From a virus, in IMG/VR virus record IMGVR_UViG_3300050821_010032, positions 1 to 40,842 of that record: a stretch of 40,842 nt of DNA. The stretch is one strand, 5' to 3'. The position numbers and the translations under genes are program-made. Positions 18,869 through 27,740 of the stretch are shown here, one piece after another. Numbering within the stretch: the stretch's first letter is position 1; each line of letters begins with the position of its first letter. The notes below the pieces were generated by a model. That model ran no database searches and was not told the DNA's origin. It saw only the letters and a list, made by a program, of their open reading frames with translations.

Positions 18869-19228
18869 GTGGGTCTGTACAACTTCCAGGAGAGGTTCGT
18901 CCCGGCAATCGAGGCCGGGACCAAGCGGCATACGATCCGGGCCCCGCGCAAGCACCCGGATCGGCCCGGCAACACACTCCATCTCTACACCGGGCTCCGG
19001 CACAAGGGGGCCCGGCTGCTGGCCCGGGTGCAGTGCACGGCAGTAGCCGAGATCACGATCTCGCGATTCGGCCAGATCGCGATCGACGGCCGGCCGCTCA
19101 CGATGGTCGAGGCCGAGCAGCTGGCCCGGCTCGACGGCTTCGCGGGCCTGGCCGAGATGATCGCGTTCTGGAGCACTCCAAACCGGCTCCCGTTCCGGGG
19201 GCAGATGATCCACTGGGGGTCGTCATGA
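18869..19228 (+). CDS. ASCH/PUA-like domain protein, 119 aa
   Basis: It starts at GTG 18869 behind AAAGGAG. The N-terminal FQERFVPAIEAGTKRHTIRA followed by a beta-rich half resembles phage ASCH-type proteins, which carry a PUA-like fold and bind RNA or modified nucleotides. The typical GxKxxTxR-like signature appears as AGTKRHTIR (17-25). It is coupled to the next gene by ATGA. The exact role is unknown. Confidence 0.55.
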   Translation: MGLYNFQERFVPAIEAGTKRHTIRAPRKHPDRPGNTLHLYTGLRHKGARLLARVQCTAVAEITISRFGQIAIDGRPLTMVEAEQLARLDGFAGLAEMIAFWSTPNRLPFRGQMIHWGSS

Positions 19229-19422
19229 TGGTCCTCATCCTGGCCCTGGCTTGCGGCGGCCTCGGCTGGCTGACCGGCCGCTGGTCGCGACCCGCAGTCC
19301 CGCCCAGGGACCACGCGATCGAACTGTCGCTCGCCTATCGCCGCGGGTGGTGGGAGTGTGAGCTGTCGCACCGCGGAACGCCGGTGCGGAGACTCTACGT
19401 GGACACGGTCGAGTCGGACTGA
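19225..19422 (+). CDS. Small membrane-anchored protein, 65 aa
   Basis: It starts at ATG 19225 in the previous stop. A short N-terminal hydrophobic helix (MVLILALACGGLGWLTG) precedes a polar domain with HAIELSLAYRRGWWECEL. It is the last gene of the rightward operon and is followed by a strong terminator. The function is unknown. Confidence 0.55.
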   Translation: MMVLILALACGGLGWLTGRWSRPAVPPRDHAIELSLAYRRGWWECELSHRGTPVRRLYVDTVESD

Positions 19423-19436
19423 CCGCGCATGAAGAC

Positions 19437-19466
19437 GCCCCGCTCCGGGATGCTCCGGAGCGGGGC
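19437..19466 (+). terminator. Terminator of the rightward early operon
   Basis: GCCCCGCTCCGG (19437-19448) and CCGGAGCGGGGC (19455-19466) form a perfect 12-pair stem with a six-base loop, 15 bases after the last early gene. There is no clear T-tract. Confidence 0.7.
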
Positions 19467-19494
19467 TGATCGTCCTACCCTGCAAGACTCAACG

Positions 19495-19523
19495 CCGGCC
19501 CCGGTCACGCGACGCGGGGCCGG
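19495..19523 (-). terminator. Terminator of the late operon
   Basis: CCGGCCCCG (19495-19503) and CGGGGCCGG (19515-19523) pair perfectly over nine bases just past the last late gene on the minus strand. Together with 19437-19466 it separates two converging operons. Confidence 0.65.
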
Positions 19524-19536
19524 TGGCATTGTAGCC

Positions 19537-20412
19537 TCAGATCGGCGTGTCCGCGATATTGACGGTGACGGGCAGTGCCGAGGATGGCCCGAAGATCGGG
19601 CTGCCGCCGTTGCCGCTGCCGAACGAAGTGCTTGCGGCGTAGTGCGACCCGGGGCAGACCGACGCGGTGATCGTGCCGGTCAGGGTCACGTTCGGCGAGC
19701 CGGGGCAGGTGCCGGGGCCGCCGGGGCACCCGAACAGGCCGCCGGTGTACTCCACGTGAAATCCGGTATTCGCGATCACATAAGTAATCGCGATCGTCGC
19801 TCCCGCTGCGCAGGTTGGAGCCGAGCCGGGATAGACCGCCGTGAAGCAGAGCCGGAAGTCCGTGCCGTTCCACGTGAGCGTGCGCGAGCCGTAAACCGAG
19901 TCGTGCGTGTAGAGCGTCGTCCACGTGACAGGCTGAGTGCAGCCCGGCACGCAGCGGTAGCCGCTGGCCAGCGCCAGCACGATCGGCGGGACCGTGTTGC
20001 TGCCGCACATCAGGGTGCGCGTCGTGGTCGAGGTGGTGTAGCCCGTGACGGCGATCACGAAATCGACCACTTGCGACGGATTGGTGGCCATGACCGAACC
20101 GCTGTACGCGCCGGCCGAGATCGTGGCCGTGCCGAGCACTGCGTGCGTCGCATGGTCCTGTACCGTGACGGTCTGACCCGTGAGATACGTGCTGCCGCAC
20201 GCGCCGTTGATCGTGCCGCTGTAGCTCGTGGCGCACGTCACTGGAGCCGGCGGCATCCCGGTCGGAACCGTGACGTCGGCCCAAGCATCCCACACGCCCT
20301 GCTCGGCCGCGAGTAATCGCCGCTGGAGCGCAGCCAGGTCGAGATCGAGCCGCCGCCGCTCGAGCGCCAGGAGCCGGGGCTCGACACCCGAGATCAGGTC
20401 GAGGTCGCTCAT
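19537..20412 (-). CDS. Cysteine-rich tail-tip or receptor-binding candidate, 291 aa
   Basis: This is the last gene of the late operon. An N-terminal helical stretch (about 1-45) is followed by a Gly/Thr/Ser-rich beta domain with at least nine cysteines, unusual for a cytoplasmically assembled phage protein. Repeats such as TGTITASV and SGTINGACGS look like beta-sandwich strands. Position after the tail hub suggests a tip or adsorption protein. It overlaps the previous gene by ATGA. Confidence 0.5.
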   Translation of the reverse strand: MSDLDLISGVEPRLLALERRRLDLDLAALQRRLLAAEQGVWDAWADVTVPTGMPPAPVTCATSYSGTINGACGSTYLTGQTVTVQDHATHAVLGTATISAGAYSGSVMATNPSQVVDFVIAVTGYTTSTTTRTLMCGSNTVPPIVLALASGYRCVPGCTQPVTWTTLYTHDSVYGSRTLTWNGTDFRLCFTAVYPGSAPTCAAGATIAITYVIANTGFHVEYTGGLFGCPGGPGTCPGSPNVTLTGTITASVCPGSHYAASTSFGSGNGGSPIFGPSSALPVTVNIADTPI

Positions 20413-20540
20413 ACGGTGCTCCGCTGGTCCGCGAGCTGCTGTTCGACGGCCGCGAGCCGCTGCTGCATGTCCTCGATGGCGCGGCGATACTTTTCGTATC
20501 GCCGCTCAAGCCCCAGGAGTCTGCGCCAGAACGCACCCAT
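20409..20540 (-). CDS. Small coiled-coil protein, 43 aa
   Basis: It starts at ATG 20540, overlapping the stop of the large tail protein by one base (TAATG), and ends overlapping the next gene. The sequence is a single amphipathic helix (LERRYEKYRRAIEDMQQRLA). A short oligomerising helix between tail genes could aid tip assembly. Confidence 0.55.
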   Translation of the reverse strand: MGAFWRRLLGLERRYEKYRRAIEDMQQRLAAVEQQLADQRSTV

Positions 20541-23272
20541 TACTCTGAGCCTCCCCCGCCGCCGCCCAGTGCCTGCGCGACCGACGTCGGCACGCCTTGA
20601 GCGGCGAACGTGTTGGACGCCAGCGCCTGCTGTGCTGAGTCCATCGATCCGAAGCTGGAGTTTTGGAGGCCGCTCACGTCGAGCGGCCCGTTTTGCCCTG
20701 CTGTGGCGCGGGCGCTATCGATCGATCCCATCGCGCTCTGATCGACGCCGCGCTGCATGCCCGCCAGCGATGGATCGGCCGCCATCATCGCGCCCTCGCT
20801 CGCGCCCTGCATCGTGTTCGCCAGGGACTGGCCGAACGATCCCACGGAGCCGCCGAAGCTCTGGCCCGTCATCGCGGGCCGCTGGAGTGACGCACCCGAA
20901 TACGGAGCGCGCCTCGTGCTGAACGAGAGCGTCGTGACGAACGACGTCGCCCCCGAGCGCTCGCAATACTCCAGGTCCACGGCGACGATCGGGAGGCCGC
21001 TCCAATCGCTCGGGACACTGTAGGAGTGCCCCGCGATCGTGAGCTTGTGGCCGATCAGGAGCGCCGACGAGAGCAGCCCGAAATAGGGGATCGAGCCCTC
21101 CAGCACGACGTCTTTCAGTGCGTCGAGGAACTCGGCCGCCATCAGGCTCATGTTGGCCGCGTTGGAGTGGTCGCGCCACGAGTCACAGGTGATCGTCTTG
21201 AGCCTCTGCACTCCGAGCGAGGTGTAGGCCGTGCCCGCGAAGCTGGAGCTGGGGGAGCGGACGGTAAGGCCCCCGACGTATACCGGAAGCACACACTGGA
21301 GGTCATTGACCGGCGTTATCGTGACGCCGTCGGGGCTGAACACCAGGCACGTCGGTTTCGCCGTGAGCACAGTACCCGAGACCGGGTCCACGGCGATCCC
21401 AATGCCACTCTGTTCGACCTCGGCTGCGAGTCCGCTCGGCTCGTAAAACACCGTGCCGACTGGAGTGCTCGTCAGCGTGGCCGCTGCGCCCGATGAGTTC
21501 CTCACTGCTTGCGGGTAGGGGAAATAATTGGCCAATCGTCCCGCGATATCCGCGTTGGTGACGGAGTAGCGGCGATAGACGACGCTCGCGCCGCCGGCCG
21601 TGCCGTAGATTTGATACGAGGTGTAAGCCGTCGTCGGGAGCGGGTTGTCGATCGTGAGGTCGCTGGTCCCGCCCGCGGTCAGTGCCGTGTTGGCCGTGAT
21701 CCTGGCTTGCCACTTTATGGTGTAATCCGTCGCCGCGTCGTTCTGGGCGACGATCACCCCGTGGTGGCCGCTGACGGTCTGGTCCCAGTAGTTGGCGCCC
21801 CAGATCGCATGCGTGTTCGTCGATGTAACTCGGATCGTCGTCGTCGAGGGGCAAGTGCACGTCCCCACGTCCGACTGCCCGACCGCCGGCCCGGTCAGTG
21901 TGACGGTCGGTGCGCTGGTGTAGCTCGATCCCCCGCCCGTGACGGTGATCGAGCTGACCACGCCGCTGGTCAGGTTCGCGGTCGCCGTCGCACCACTGCC
22001 GCCGCCGCCGCTGAAACTGACCGTAGGGGCTGCACTGTAGCCGTAGCCGCCCTGGCCCACCGTCACCGCTGACACCGCACTACTGGTAACGGTAGCAGTC
22101 GCCGTGGCGGTCCCCGGGGAGAGTCCGGGCTGCGTGAAGTCGGTGACCTGGTAATTCGCCTTCGCCTGGCTGTTCGTGAGCCCGTCGTGCGCGAAGTCCT
22201 CGGCGAGCCCACCGTCAGGGAGCGAGCTGCCGGGCCACGGTGCGAGCCCCAGCGTGACGGCCTGAACGAGATCGTGACCACGGACGTTGACCGCGGTGTA
22301 GCACCCGGACCAGTCGCTGGTGATCGACGGCTTGCCTACCCGCGGGTCCGACGGGTCGTCCATCGTGAGCGTGATGTCGCTCGCGAACGTGCGCGGGTCG
22401 AGGAAGCGGACGTTGCCGCTGGGATCGACCTGCACGAAGTGGTTCGGGTGGCACGACTGGACGACACCTTCCAGCGCCTGCAAGATCCGCTCCCCGGCGA
22501 CGTCGACTTCGAAGGGAGGGATCACCGTCAGCGCGTCCAGGTCGCTCAGGGTGACCGCGGGGAGCCGGGAGAGGATCACCACGGGGGGAGAGAGGTAGCC
22601 GGAGCCGCCGGCCGTCCTCGTGATGCCCGTGACGGCCCCACCGCTGACGGTAGCAGTCGCCGTGGCCCCCGAGCCGCCGCCGCCGGAGAGGAGCACGGTC
22701 GGAGCGGTGGTGTAGCCCGTGCCCCCGGCGGTGACGACGAACGTGGACTGGACGACGCCGCCGCTGACGGTACACGTCGCCGCTGCGCCCGTGCCCGCGC
22801 TGGTGTAATTGACCAGGCCCGCGGCGGTCAGCGCCGCCGCGTTCTGGGGCATCTCCAGCACTTCGGCCGCGATCTCGCCGATGGTCCGGCCGTCGTTACT
22901 CGGGATGTCGTCGGGGTCATCCGCCGCGGTGTTGAACCGGATCCGGTCGGAAAGGTCGATGCTGTTCGTGACCGGGATGTACTCGGCTCGCTTGGCCAAC
23001 CCGTAGCACGTCCACTCGCGCACCCAGCCGAGCTGGCGATCGTAGTGCGTGAGGTGCGTGCCGGTGTCGCCGGCGAAGATCAGGACCGAGTCCTGGGTCA
23101 GCGTGACGGTCTGCGCATCCCACGGGTCGGGGCCGCTGGCGAGCGCACCGATCGCCCGCGCGAATGAGAGCGTCGGCACGCCGTCTTTCGCGTAGGGCCG
23201 GCAGTGGAGAAGTGTGGTCCGAGTTGCGACACGATCGATCGTGACGCCGGCGATAACGAGGACAGCGGACAT
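20540..23272 (-). CDS. Large tail protein (distal tail/hub candidate) with Gly-rich beta repeats, 910 aa
   Basis: It follows the tape measure with a three-base gap, the place of distal-tail and hub proteins in siphoviruses. Residues 157-235 and about 390-475 each contain copies of a module with the pattern GSGATATATV, SxITVTGGGxxY, PTV. The same module is inserted in the major capsid protein. The N-terminal region (1-150) resembles a tail-hub fold by composition only. The Ser-rich C terminus ends in a Gly run. It is probably tail tip and may have adhesive functions. Confidence 0.65.
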   Translation of the reverse strand: MSAVLVIAGVTIDRVATRTTLLHCRPYAKDGVPTLSFARAIGALASGPDPWDAQTVTLTQDSVLIFAGDTGTHLTHYDRQLGWVREWTCYGLAKRAEYIPVTNSIDLSDRIRFNTAADDPDDIPSNDGRTIGEIAAEVLEMPQNAAALTAAGLVNYTSAGTGAAATCTVSGGVVQSTFVVTAGGTGYTTAPTVLLSGGGGSGATATATVSGGAVTGITRTAGGSGYLSPPVVILSRLPAVTLSDLDALTVIPPFEVDVAGERILQALEGVVQSCHPNHFVQVDPSGNVRFLDPRTFASDITLTMDDPSDPRVGKPSITSDWSGCYTAVNVRGHDLVQAVTLGLAPWPGSSLPDGGLAEDFAHDGLTNSQAKANYQVTDFTQPGLSPGTATATATVTSSAVSAVTVGQGGYGYSAAPTVSFSGGGGSGATATANLTSGVVSSITVTGGGSSYTSAPTVTLTGPAVGQSDVGTCTCPSTTTIRVTSTNTHAIWGANYWDQTVSGHHGVIVAQNDAATDYTIKWQARITANTALTAGGTSDLTIDNPLPTTAYTSYQIYGTAGGASVVYRRYSVTNADIAGRLANYFPYPQAVRNSSGAAATLTSTPVGTVFYEPSGLAAEVEQSGIGIAVDPVSGTVLTAKPTCLVFSPDGVTITPVNDLQCVLPVYVGGLTVRSPSSSFAGTAYTSLGVQRLKTITCDSWRDHSNAANMSLMAAEFLDALKDVVLEGSIPYFGLLSSALLIGHKLTIAGHSYSVPSDWSGLPIVAVDLEYCERSGATSFVTTLSFSTRRAPYSGASLQRPAMTGQSFGGSVGSFGQSLANTMQGASEGAMMAADPSLAGMQRGVDQSAMGSIDSARATAGQNGPLDVSGLQNSSFGSMDSAQQALASNTFAAQGVPTSVAQALGGGGGGSE

Positions 23273-23275
23273 TGT

Positions 23276-25576
23276 TTATGCGACTCCATCACCCATTGGC
23301 TGCGCGGTGGGCTGCGACTCGTTGATCCGGGTCAGGGACTGCCGGTTGGTACCGTCGATTCGCGCTAGGTTCGCCTCCGACTTGCGGAGCCGCGCTTCGA
23401 GCGCCGCAACGCTCTCCTGCACGCCACCGATCGCGCCTTGGGTGCGGAGCGTCTGGTCGAGCGCGGCTTGCGGGCCGCCCAAGCCCATCGCCTCTCGCCG
23501 CTGTTGCAGTGCCGCGTTCGCATCGGGGAGCGGCTCGCGGAACGGGGGAGCATTCGCTCGCGGCCCGGCCGCCGTGCTGCGCCCGCCGACGCCGCCGGTG
23601 GGCTGCGCCGGTGTCGGTGTCGCAAGCTTGGGCCTTGGCTGCGGCAGTGGCCGCTTGCCGGGCCTGGGACGGGCGGGGATGCGCGCACGGATCGGACGGC
23701 CGAAGCGATCGACCGAGCCCGGCATGCGCCCGAGCGGCTGCACGCCCACTTCGAAGCCTTGCCGCGCGGCGACCTGGCGGGCCGCGAGACCTGCGCCCTG
23801 AGCCGAGACGCCGGGTAATGTGCGAAACATCGCGGTCATCTCGCGCACAAGTTCCGCGGCGACCTTTTGCGGGTCAGAGCCCATCGGGGCACTCGCCATC
23901 CCGGCCCCGAATCGCATGCTGGCTTCCTTGCCGAAGTTCAGATCGATCCGCTTCGCTTGCGCCTGGAGCTGATCGAGCACGCGAGCAGCTTCAGCGGCGA
24001 ATGCTTCGTCGTCGGTCTTTGCCTCGCCCCGGGCCTCTTTCTTGCCGGCCGCCTTGGCGGCTGCATCCGAGGCCCTCTTTGCCTTCGCCGCCTCTGATTC
24101 AACGCTCAGCCGCGCTTTCTTCGCCTCGTCCGTCGCCAGATCGCCAACGGGTTCGTCGAGCAACTGTTCGCGCCCGGCCGGGACGGTGAATCCCCGTTGC
24201 GCGAGCGCTGCGCGGGTCGCTTCGTCAACGCCCCGCTTGACGTGTTCGAACGTGTCCCGAGCGTTGAGGTTCTTCCTTTTGGCTTCGGCGGTGAGTCGCT
24301 CGGCGATGTCGTCGAGCCCGCCGATGCCCTTGAGGATGTCCAGTTCGTCAGTAAGCGATTGCTTGATCACTCTCACCGCTGCATCGTCAGCATTCTTCGC
24401 CGCGGTCGCCTCTTCCTTCTCCCTTGCGGCGCGGGCCTCGAGTTCATCCTTGGCAACCTTGTTGGCCTGGATCTGCTTTGGGCTCGAAGCCTTGACATTG
24501 GCGGCCAGGTTCTTCAGCCCTGCCTTGTCGAGCAGGTCGATCAGTTGCCGTTGTCCCTGCGCCTGGACGGCCCCCCCTTTGTTCTGCGCGGCTTCGAGGA
24601 CTGCGCCCACCATCTTGTCAAGCGATCCTTCTTCCTTGTCGATCTCCGACTTGGCGAGCATCGCATCGGCTTTCGCCTTTTCCAGCCTCTTCAGAGCCAG
24701 TTCCCTCAAGCCGATGTCCGTAGGGCGCAGCTTGGTCAGCTCCTGCTTTGCCTCCTCTTCCCTGGCTCGCGCCTCCCTGAGCGCGGTCGAGTCCGCTTCG
24801 GCCTTGGGAGCGAGCTGCGCCCGGAGCTTCCGCTTGACCTCTGCGCCGCCTTCGGGCGACTCGGCCAGGATCTCGCCGATTGCGGCGCCGGACTCCTTCT
24901 CGGCCTTGGCTTGCGTGTTCTCGAGCTTCGCGACCGCGGCCAGCGCGGCCTTGATCTCGTTCACCCGATCGCGGGCCGCATCGAGCTCGAGGATATCGAC
25001 GGCGACCTTGACCTTCTTCTCTTCGAGGTCCTTGATCCGCCCGTTCAGCTTCGTCAGCTCATCGACGAAAGGCTCGATCGCGTTAGGATTCAGCGCCTTC
25101 CAGAGGGCCTCAAGGTGCGGCTTGGCAATAAATGCCGCGACACCCACCATCGTGAGCACACCAGCCAGTCCGGGGCCCAGGCCAAGCGCCTGCGTTGCGC
25201 CTTCGATGTTGTTGAGGATACCGGCAACGCCGCCCTGGGCGAAGTCCTGGACGATGCGCCCGGATTGCAGGCCAACCTGCCCGAGCCCGGCAAGCTTGTT
25301 CGTGGCTTTCTCTGTCAGTGCGGCCGACGCGGCCATCGTCGATCCGTATTTCTTCAGCGCATCGTCGGCGACCTTGTAGGACTCGCGTAGCTCGTCGAGC
25401 TTGCCTTGGAGCCGCGAGCCCTTCGCGGTGTATTCGTCGTAGCCGATCGTCCCGGCCTTGTAGCTAGCCGTCAGCGCCGCGAGCTTCGCCTCATTGGCTT
25501 TGATCGCTGCGTCGGTGTCAGTGAAGCCTTTCGCCTCAGCCTCAACGATCAGTCTGGCTTGCTCTTCAACGCCCAC
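23276..25576 (-). CDS. Tail tape measure protein, 766 aa
   Basis: This protein sets tail length and is ejected with the DNA. It starts at GTG 25576 and overlaps the upstream gene by 11 bases. The N-terminal half is helical and coiled-coil (EAKGFTDTDAAIKANEAKL). A hydrophobic stretch near residues 113-150 (LGLGPGLAGVLTMVGVAAFIA) is the usual membrane-active segment. Long Ala/Lys/Glu helices follow, then a Pro/Arg-rich C terminus. By the usual rule of about 1.5 angstrom per residue the tail would be roughly 110 nm. Confidence 0.85.
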   Translation of the reverse strand: MGVEEQARLIVEAEAKGFTDTDAAIKANEAKLAALTASYKAGTIGYDEYTAKGSRLQGKLDELRESYKVADDALKKYGSTMAASAALTEKATNKLAGLGQVGLQSGRIVQDFAQGGVAGILNNIEGATQALGLGPGLAGVLTMVGVAAFIAKPHLEALWKALNPNAIEPFVDELTKLNGRIKDLEEKKVKVAVDILELDAARDRVNEIKAALAAVAKLENTQAKAEKESGAAIGEILAESPEGGAEVKRKLRAQLAPKAEADSTALREARAREEEAKQELTKLRPTDIGLRELALKRLEKAKADAMLAKSEIDKEEGSLDKMVGAVLEAAQNKGGAVQAQGQRQLIDLLDKAGLKNLAANVKASSPKQIQANKVAKDELEARAAREKEEATAAKNADDAAVRVIKQSLTDELDILKGIGGLDDIAERLTAEAKRKNLNARDTFEHVKRGVDEATRAALAQRGFTVPAGREQLLDEPVGDLATDEAKKARLSVESEAAKAKRASDAAAKAAGKKEARGEAKTDDEAFAAEAARVLDQLQAQAKRIDLNFGKEASMRFGAGMASAPMGSDPQKVAAELVREMTAMFRTLPGVSAQGAGLAARQVAARQGFEVGVQPLGRMPGSVDRFGRPIRARIPARPRPGKRPLPQPRPKLATPTPAQPTGGVGGRSTAAGPRANAPPFREPLPDANAALQQRREAMGLGGPQAALDQTLRTQGAIGGVQESVAALEARLRKSEANLARIDGTNRQSLTRINESQPTAQPMGDGVA

Positions 25577-26096
25577 TCTTCACCACCGATCTCGTGAATC
25601 GCGCGAACACGCCCCGGATCGCCGCCATCCCCTTCGGCGCGATGCCCCCGATATCGCGCCGGCGAAGCGACCAGTTCGGCCGCTTTGCATTGCTTCCCTT
25701 CGCACATCCCATCAGGTGATAGATCAGCCACGGCATCCCGACCCACCCGATCACCGCGCGCCACTGCTTGCCGGTGTGCTGCCACGACACGCGGAAATTG
25801 GTGATCGTGCGCGAGCTGAGTCCGTGCGGTGCCAGGATCTGCCGGACCAGGCCCTTGCGCGTCCAGCCCTTGACGGTGCTCGTTGCGGGCTGTGCGAGCG
25901 CCTTGCCGAAGCGATCCACACCGGTCATCGCCGACGCGGAGCGATAGAGCTTGTCGGTGTTGTCTTCGACGATGGCGCGCTTGACCTCGGTCCGGAGCCG
26001 GTCGAACTTGCGCGAGCGCGGGTCGATATCGGCCTGCACTTCGCGGAGCCGGCGGCGCAGCGCCCCGGACTCGCGGGTGACGAGCTTGATTTGCAT
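25566..26096 (-). CDS. Putative minor tail or tail-completion protein, 176 aa
   Basis: A basic protein started at ATG 26096, between the small zinc protein and the tape measure. It has an N-terminal helix (ALRRRLREVQADI) and a Trp/Gly-rich middle (WRAVIGWVGMPWLIYH). In siphoviruses this position holds tail assembly chaperones or minor tail proteins. No frameshift signal is evident. Named by position. Confidence 0.4.
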   Translation of the reverse strand: MQIKLVTRESGALRRRLREVQADIDPRSRKFDRLRTEVKRAIVEDNTDKLYRSASAMTGVDRFGKALAQPATSTVKGWTRKGLVRQILAPHGLSSRTITNFRVSWQHTGKQWRAVIGWVGMPWLIYHLMGCAKGSNAKRPNWSLRRRDIGGIAPKGMAAIRGVFARFTRSVVKSGR

Positions 26097-26108
26097 GGTG
26101 GTAATCGC

Positions 26109-26291
26109 TCAGAGCTTGGAACTGGGGTCGCGCTCGTAGCGGATGCCGCGGTCGTTGGGATAGGGCTGACGGTGATCGTGCTCCATGAGTAGGATCGGCG
26201 TCGGGATGTCGAGCGGGAACGCGGTGCACTTGTAGCCGGCGGCCGTCTCGCCGCGGTAGTGCACGCAGCTAAAACAGAGGGGTACCACCAC
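26109..26291 (-). CDS. Small conserved Cys/His protein, 60 aa
   Basis: It starts at GTG 26291 (or 26288), overlapping the end of the fused structural/peptidase gene. The CFSCVHY motif, a further Cys near residue 22 and HDHRQPYPNDRGIRYE resemble a common small phage family with a CxxCxH...DHRxPxxxDxGIRFE pattern. The function is unknown; metal binding is likely. Confidence 0.55.
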   Translation of the reverse strand: MVVPLCFSCVHYRGETAAGYKCTAFPLDIPTPILLMEHDHRQPYPNDRGIRYERDPSSKL

Positions 26292-27732
26292 GGGGCGTGA
26301 ATCCAACGGAAGGCCCTCCCAACTGATCGTAGAGCGCGAGCACGGGCGGGTCAAAGGTCCGGCCAGCCATCCTTGCCGCGTACACTTCGGCGACGAACTC
26401 GGCCGTGTTGCGACCCGCGTATTTGCTGACGGTCCGCGCTGTCTGGATATCCGCGATCGTCGCGAACGTATCCGGCCGCTCGCGGAACTCCTGGATACCG
26501 ATTCCCCGCGCGTGCAGCCCGTGCCCGACCTCGTGAAAGATCGCATGCCGCGGATCGTCTGACGAAAACCAGTTCGCGCTCTTCGCCTCGACTTCGGCCA
26601 GGTACGCGCCCGGATCTTTCCAGTAACGGAACTCGGTGTTGATGTAAACCGCATCCTTCGTCGGTGAGTAGAATGCAACGAATTGCTCTCGTCCTGAGCC
26701 CGGCGCGAACACTTTCGGATCGGTGTGGACCTCGAAGCCCATACTCTTACCGTACGCGACCGCGAACGCGACCGGCGTCTCTGGTGCGACAGGGGTAAGC
26801 GCAGGCATCGGCGCGGGCCGCGGCGCGAACGCCTGCGGCGCCGTCGGGGTCAGCGTCGGCACGGGAACCGGCTTCGGCACCGGAACGGGGACGTGCGGCT
26901 TCGGAGGCACCACGTGAGGGACCGGGACGGGCGCGACTGGAGGGACCGGCGTCGGCTTTGCAACCGGGGGAATCGGCTTCGGCGCGGGCACTTTCGGGGC
27001 CTTGACCGGGGGCTTGCCCTTGCCGCCGGTGACGACGAAGATCGGCCCTTTGACACGCGATTTCGGGACGGCTGAAACGACGGGTATCGGGTGCGTCGGC
27101 GTCGGGTGCTGGCCCGCTGCGATGCGCTCGGCGAACCGCTGATACTGGCCGCGCGACTGCGCCGTTGCCGCTGTCGGCGCGGTCGGCTGCGTCTGCCGCG
27201 GCGGTGGTGTCGGTGTCGGTTCCGGCGCCCGCTGCGGAGCGGGCTTGATGCGCGACCAGAGGGGACGGAGCGCGAGCTTGACGTTGCGAATCCGGCCCGC
27301 GCACAGACGCACGTCCCGGATCGGGCAGTGAGGCACTTCACCTGCTGCATGCCAGGCCAGGATCGTCCCGAACGGCGGGGCCTTCGCGCCGATCTTGCGC
27401 GCCTTGCGGTGGCTCTTGTGTCCAGTGCCTGCATGCCACCAGAGCTTGAGCGAGCGATCCGTCACGCTGTAATCAGCGAGCGTGATCACTCGCGAAGCAT
27501 CGTAGTGCGGCTCCATCACGGGACCGTCCGCGCCGTCGTCGAGGACGGGTTGGATGCGGGCCTTCATCGCCCTGCCATTGCGCCCGATGCCCTTGCCCAA
27601 CTGCTTACTGAGTTCGTCGAGCACGAGCTTGCCGGCCGCGTCGTAATAGCGCCGCTTGGTCGCACTCGATGCGCGCGACCACGCCTCATCGTCGGGCTCG
27701 ATCAGGCCCGCGAAGTCCTGAGTGAGCCCCAC
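26269..27732 (-). CDS. Structural (tail-completion-like) protein fused to a zincin metallopeptidase-like domain, 487 aa
   Basis: It starts at GTG 27732. Residues 1-165 look like a phage morphogenesis/gp10-type domain (PPFGTILAWHAAGEVPHCPIRDV). A long Pro/Val/Ala linker with PVPVPKPVPVP repeats spans about 170-320. The C-terminal 150 residues hold a zincin signature HEVGH (400-404) and a downstream NTAEFVAEVYA that could give the third zinc ligand. The neighbours are the tail tube and the tape measure. The fusion suggests a virion-carried protease used in maturation or entry, comparable in idea to toxin domains attached to MuF-type head proteins. Confidence 0.6.
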   Translation of the reverse strand: MGLTQDFAGLIEPDDEAWSRASSATKRRYYDAAGKLVLDELSKQLGKGIGRNGRAMKARIQPVLDDGADGPVMEPHYDASRVITLADYSVTDRSLKLWWHAGTGHKSHRKARKIGAKAPPFGTILAWHAAGEVPHCPIRDVRLCAGRIRNVKLALRPLWSRIKPAPQRAPEPTPTPPPRQTQPTAPTAATAQSRGQYQRFAERIAAGQHPTPTHPIPVVSAVPKSRVKGPIFVVTGGKGKPPVKAPKVPAPKPIPPVAKPTPVPPVAPVPVPHVVPPKPHVPVPVPKPVPVPTLTPTAPQAFAPRPAPMPALTPVAPETPVAFAVAYGKSMGFEVHTDPKVFAPGSGREQFVAFYSPTKDAVYINTEFRYWKDPGAYLAEVEAKSANWFSSDDPRHAIFHEVGHGLHARGIGIQEFRERPDTFATIADIQTARTVSKYAGRNTAEFVAEVYAARMAGRTFDPPVLALYDQLGGPSVGFTPRGGTPLF

Positions 27733-27740
27733 AGGTCACC

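Noticed and set aside
24042-25390. Two long plus-strand frames opposite the tape measure gene
   Set aside because: They are antisense artefacts of a GC-rich helical gene: Ser/Ala/Leu-rich with no ribosome-binding site.
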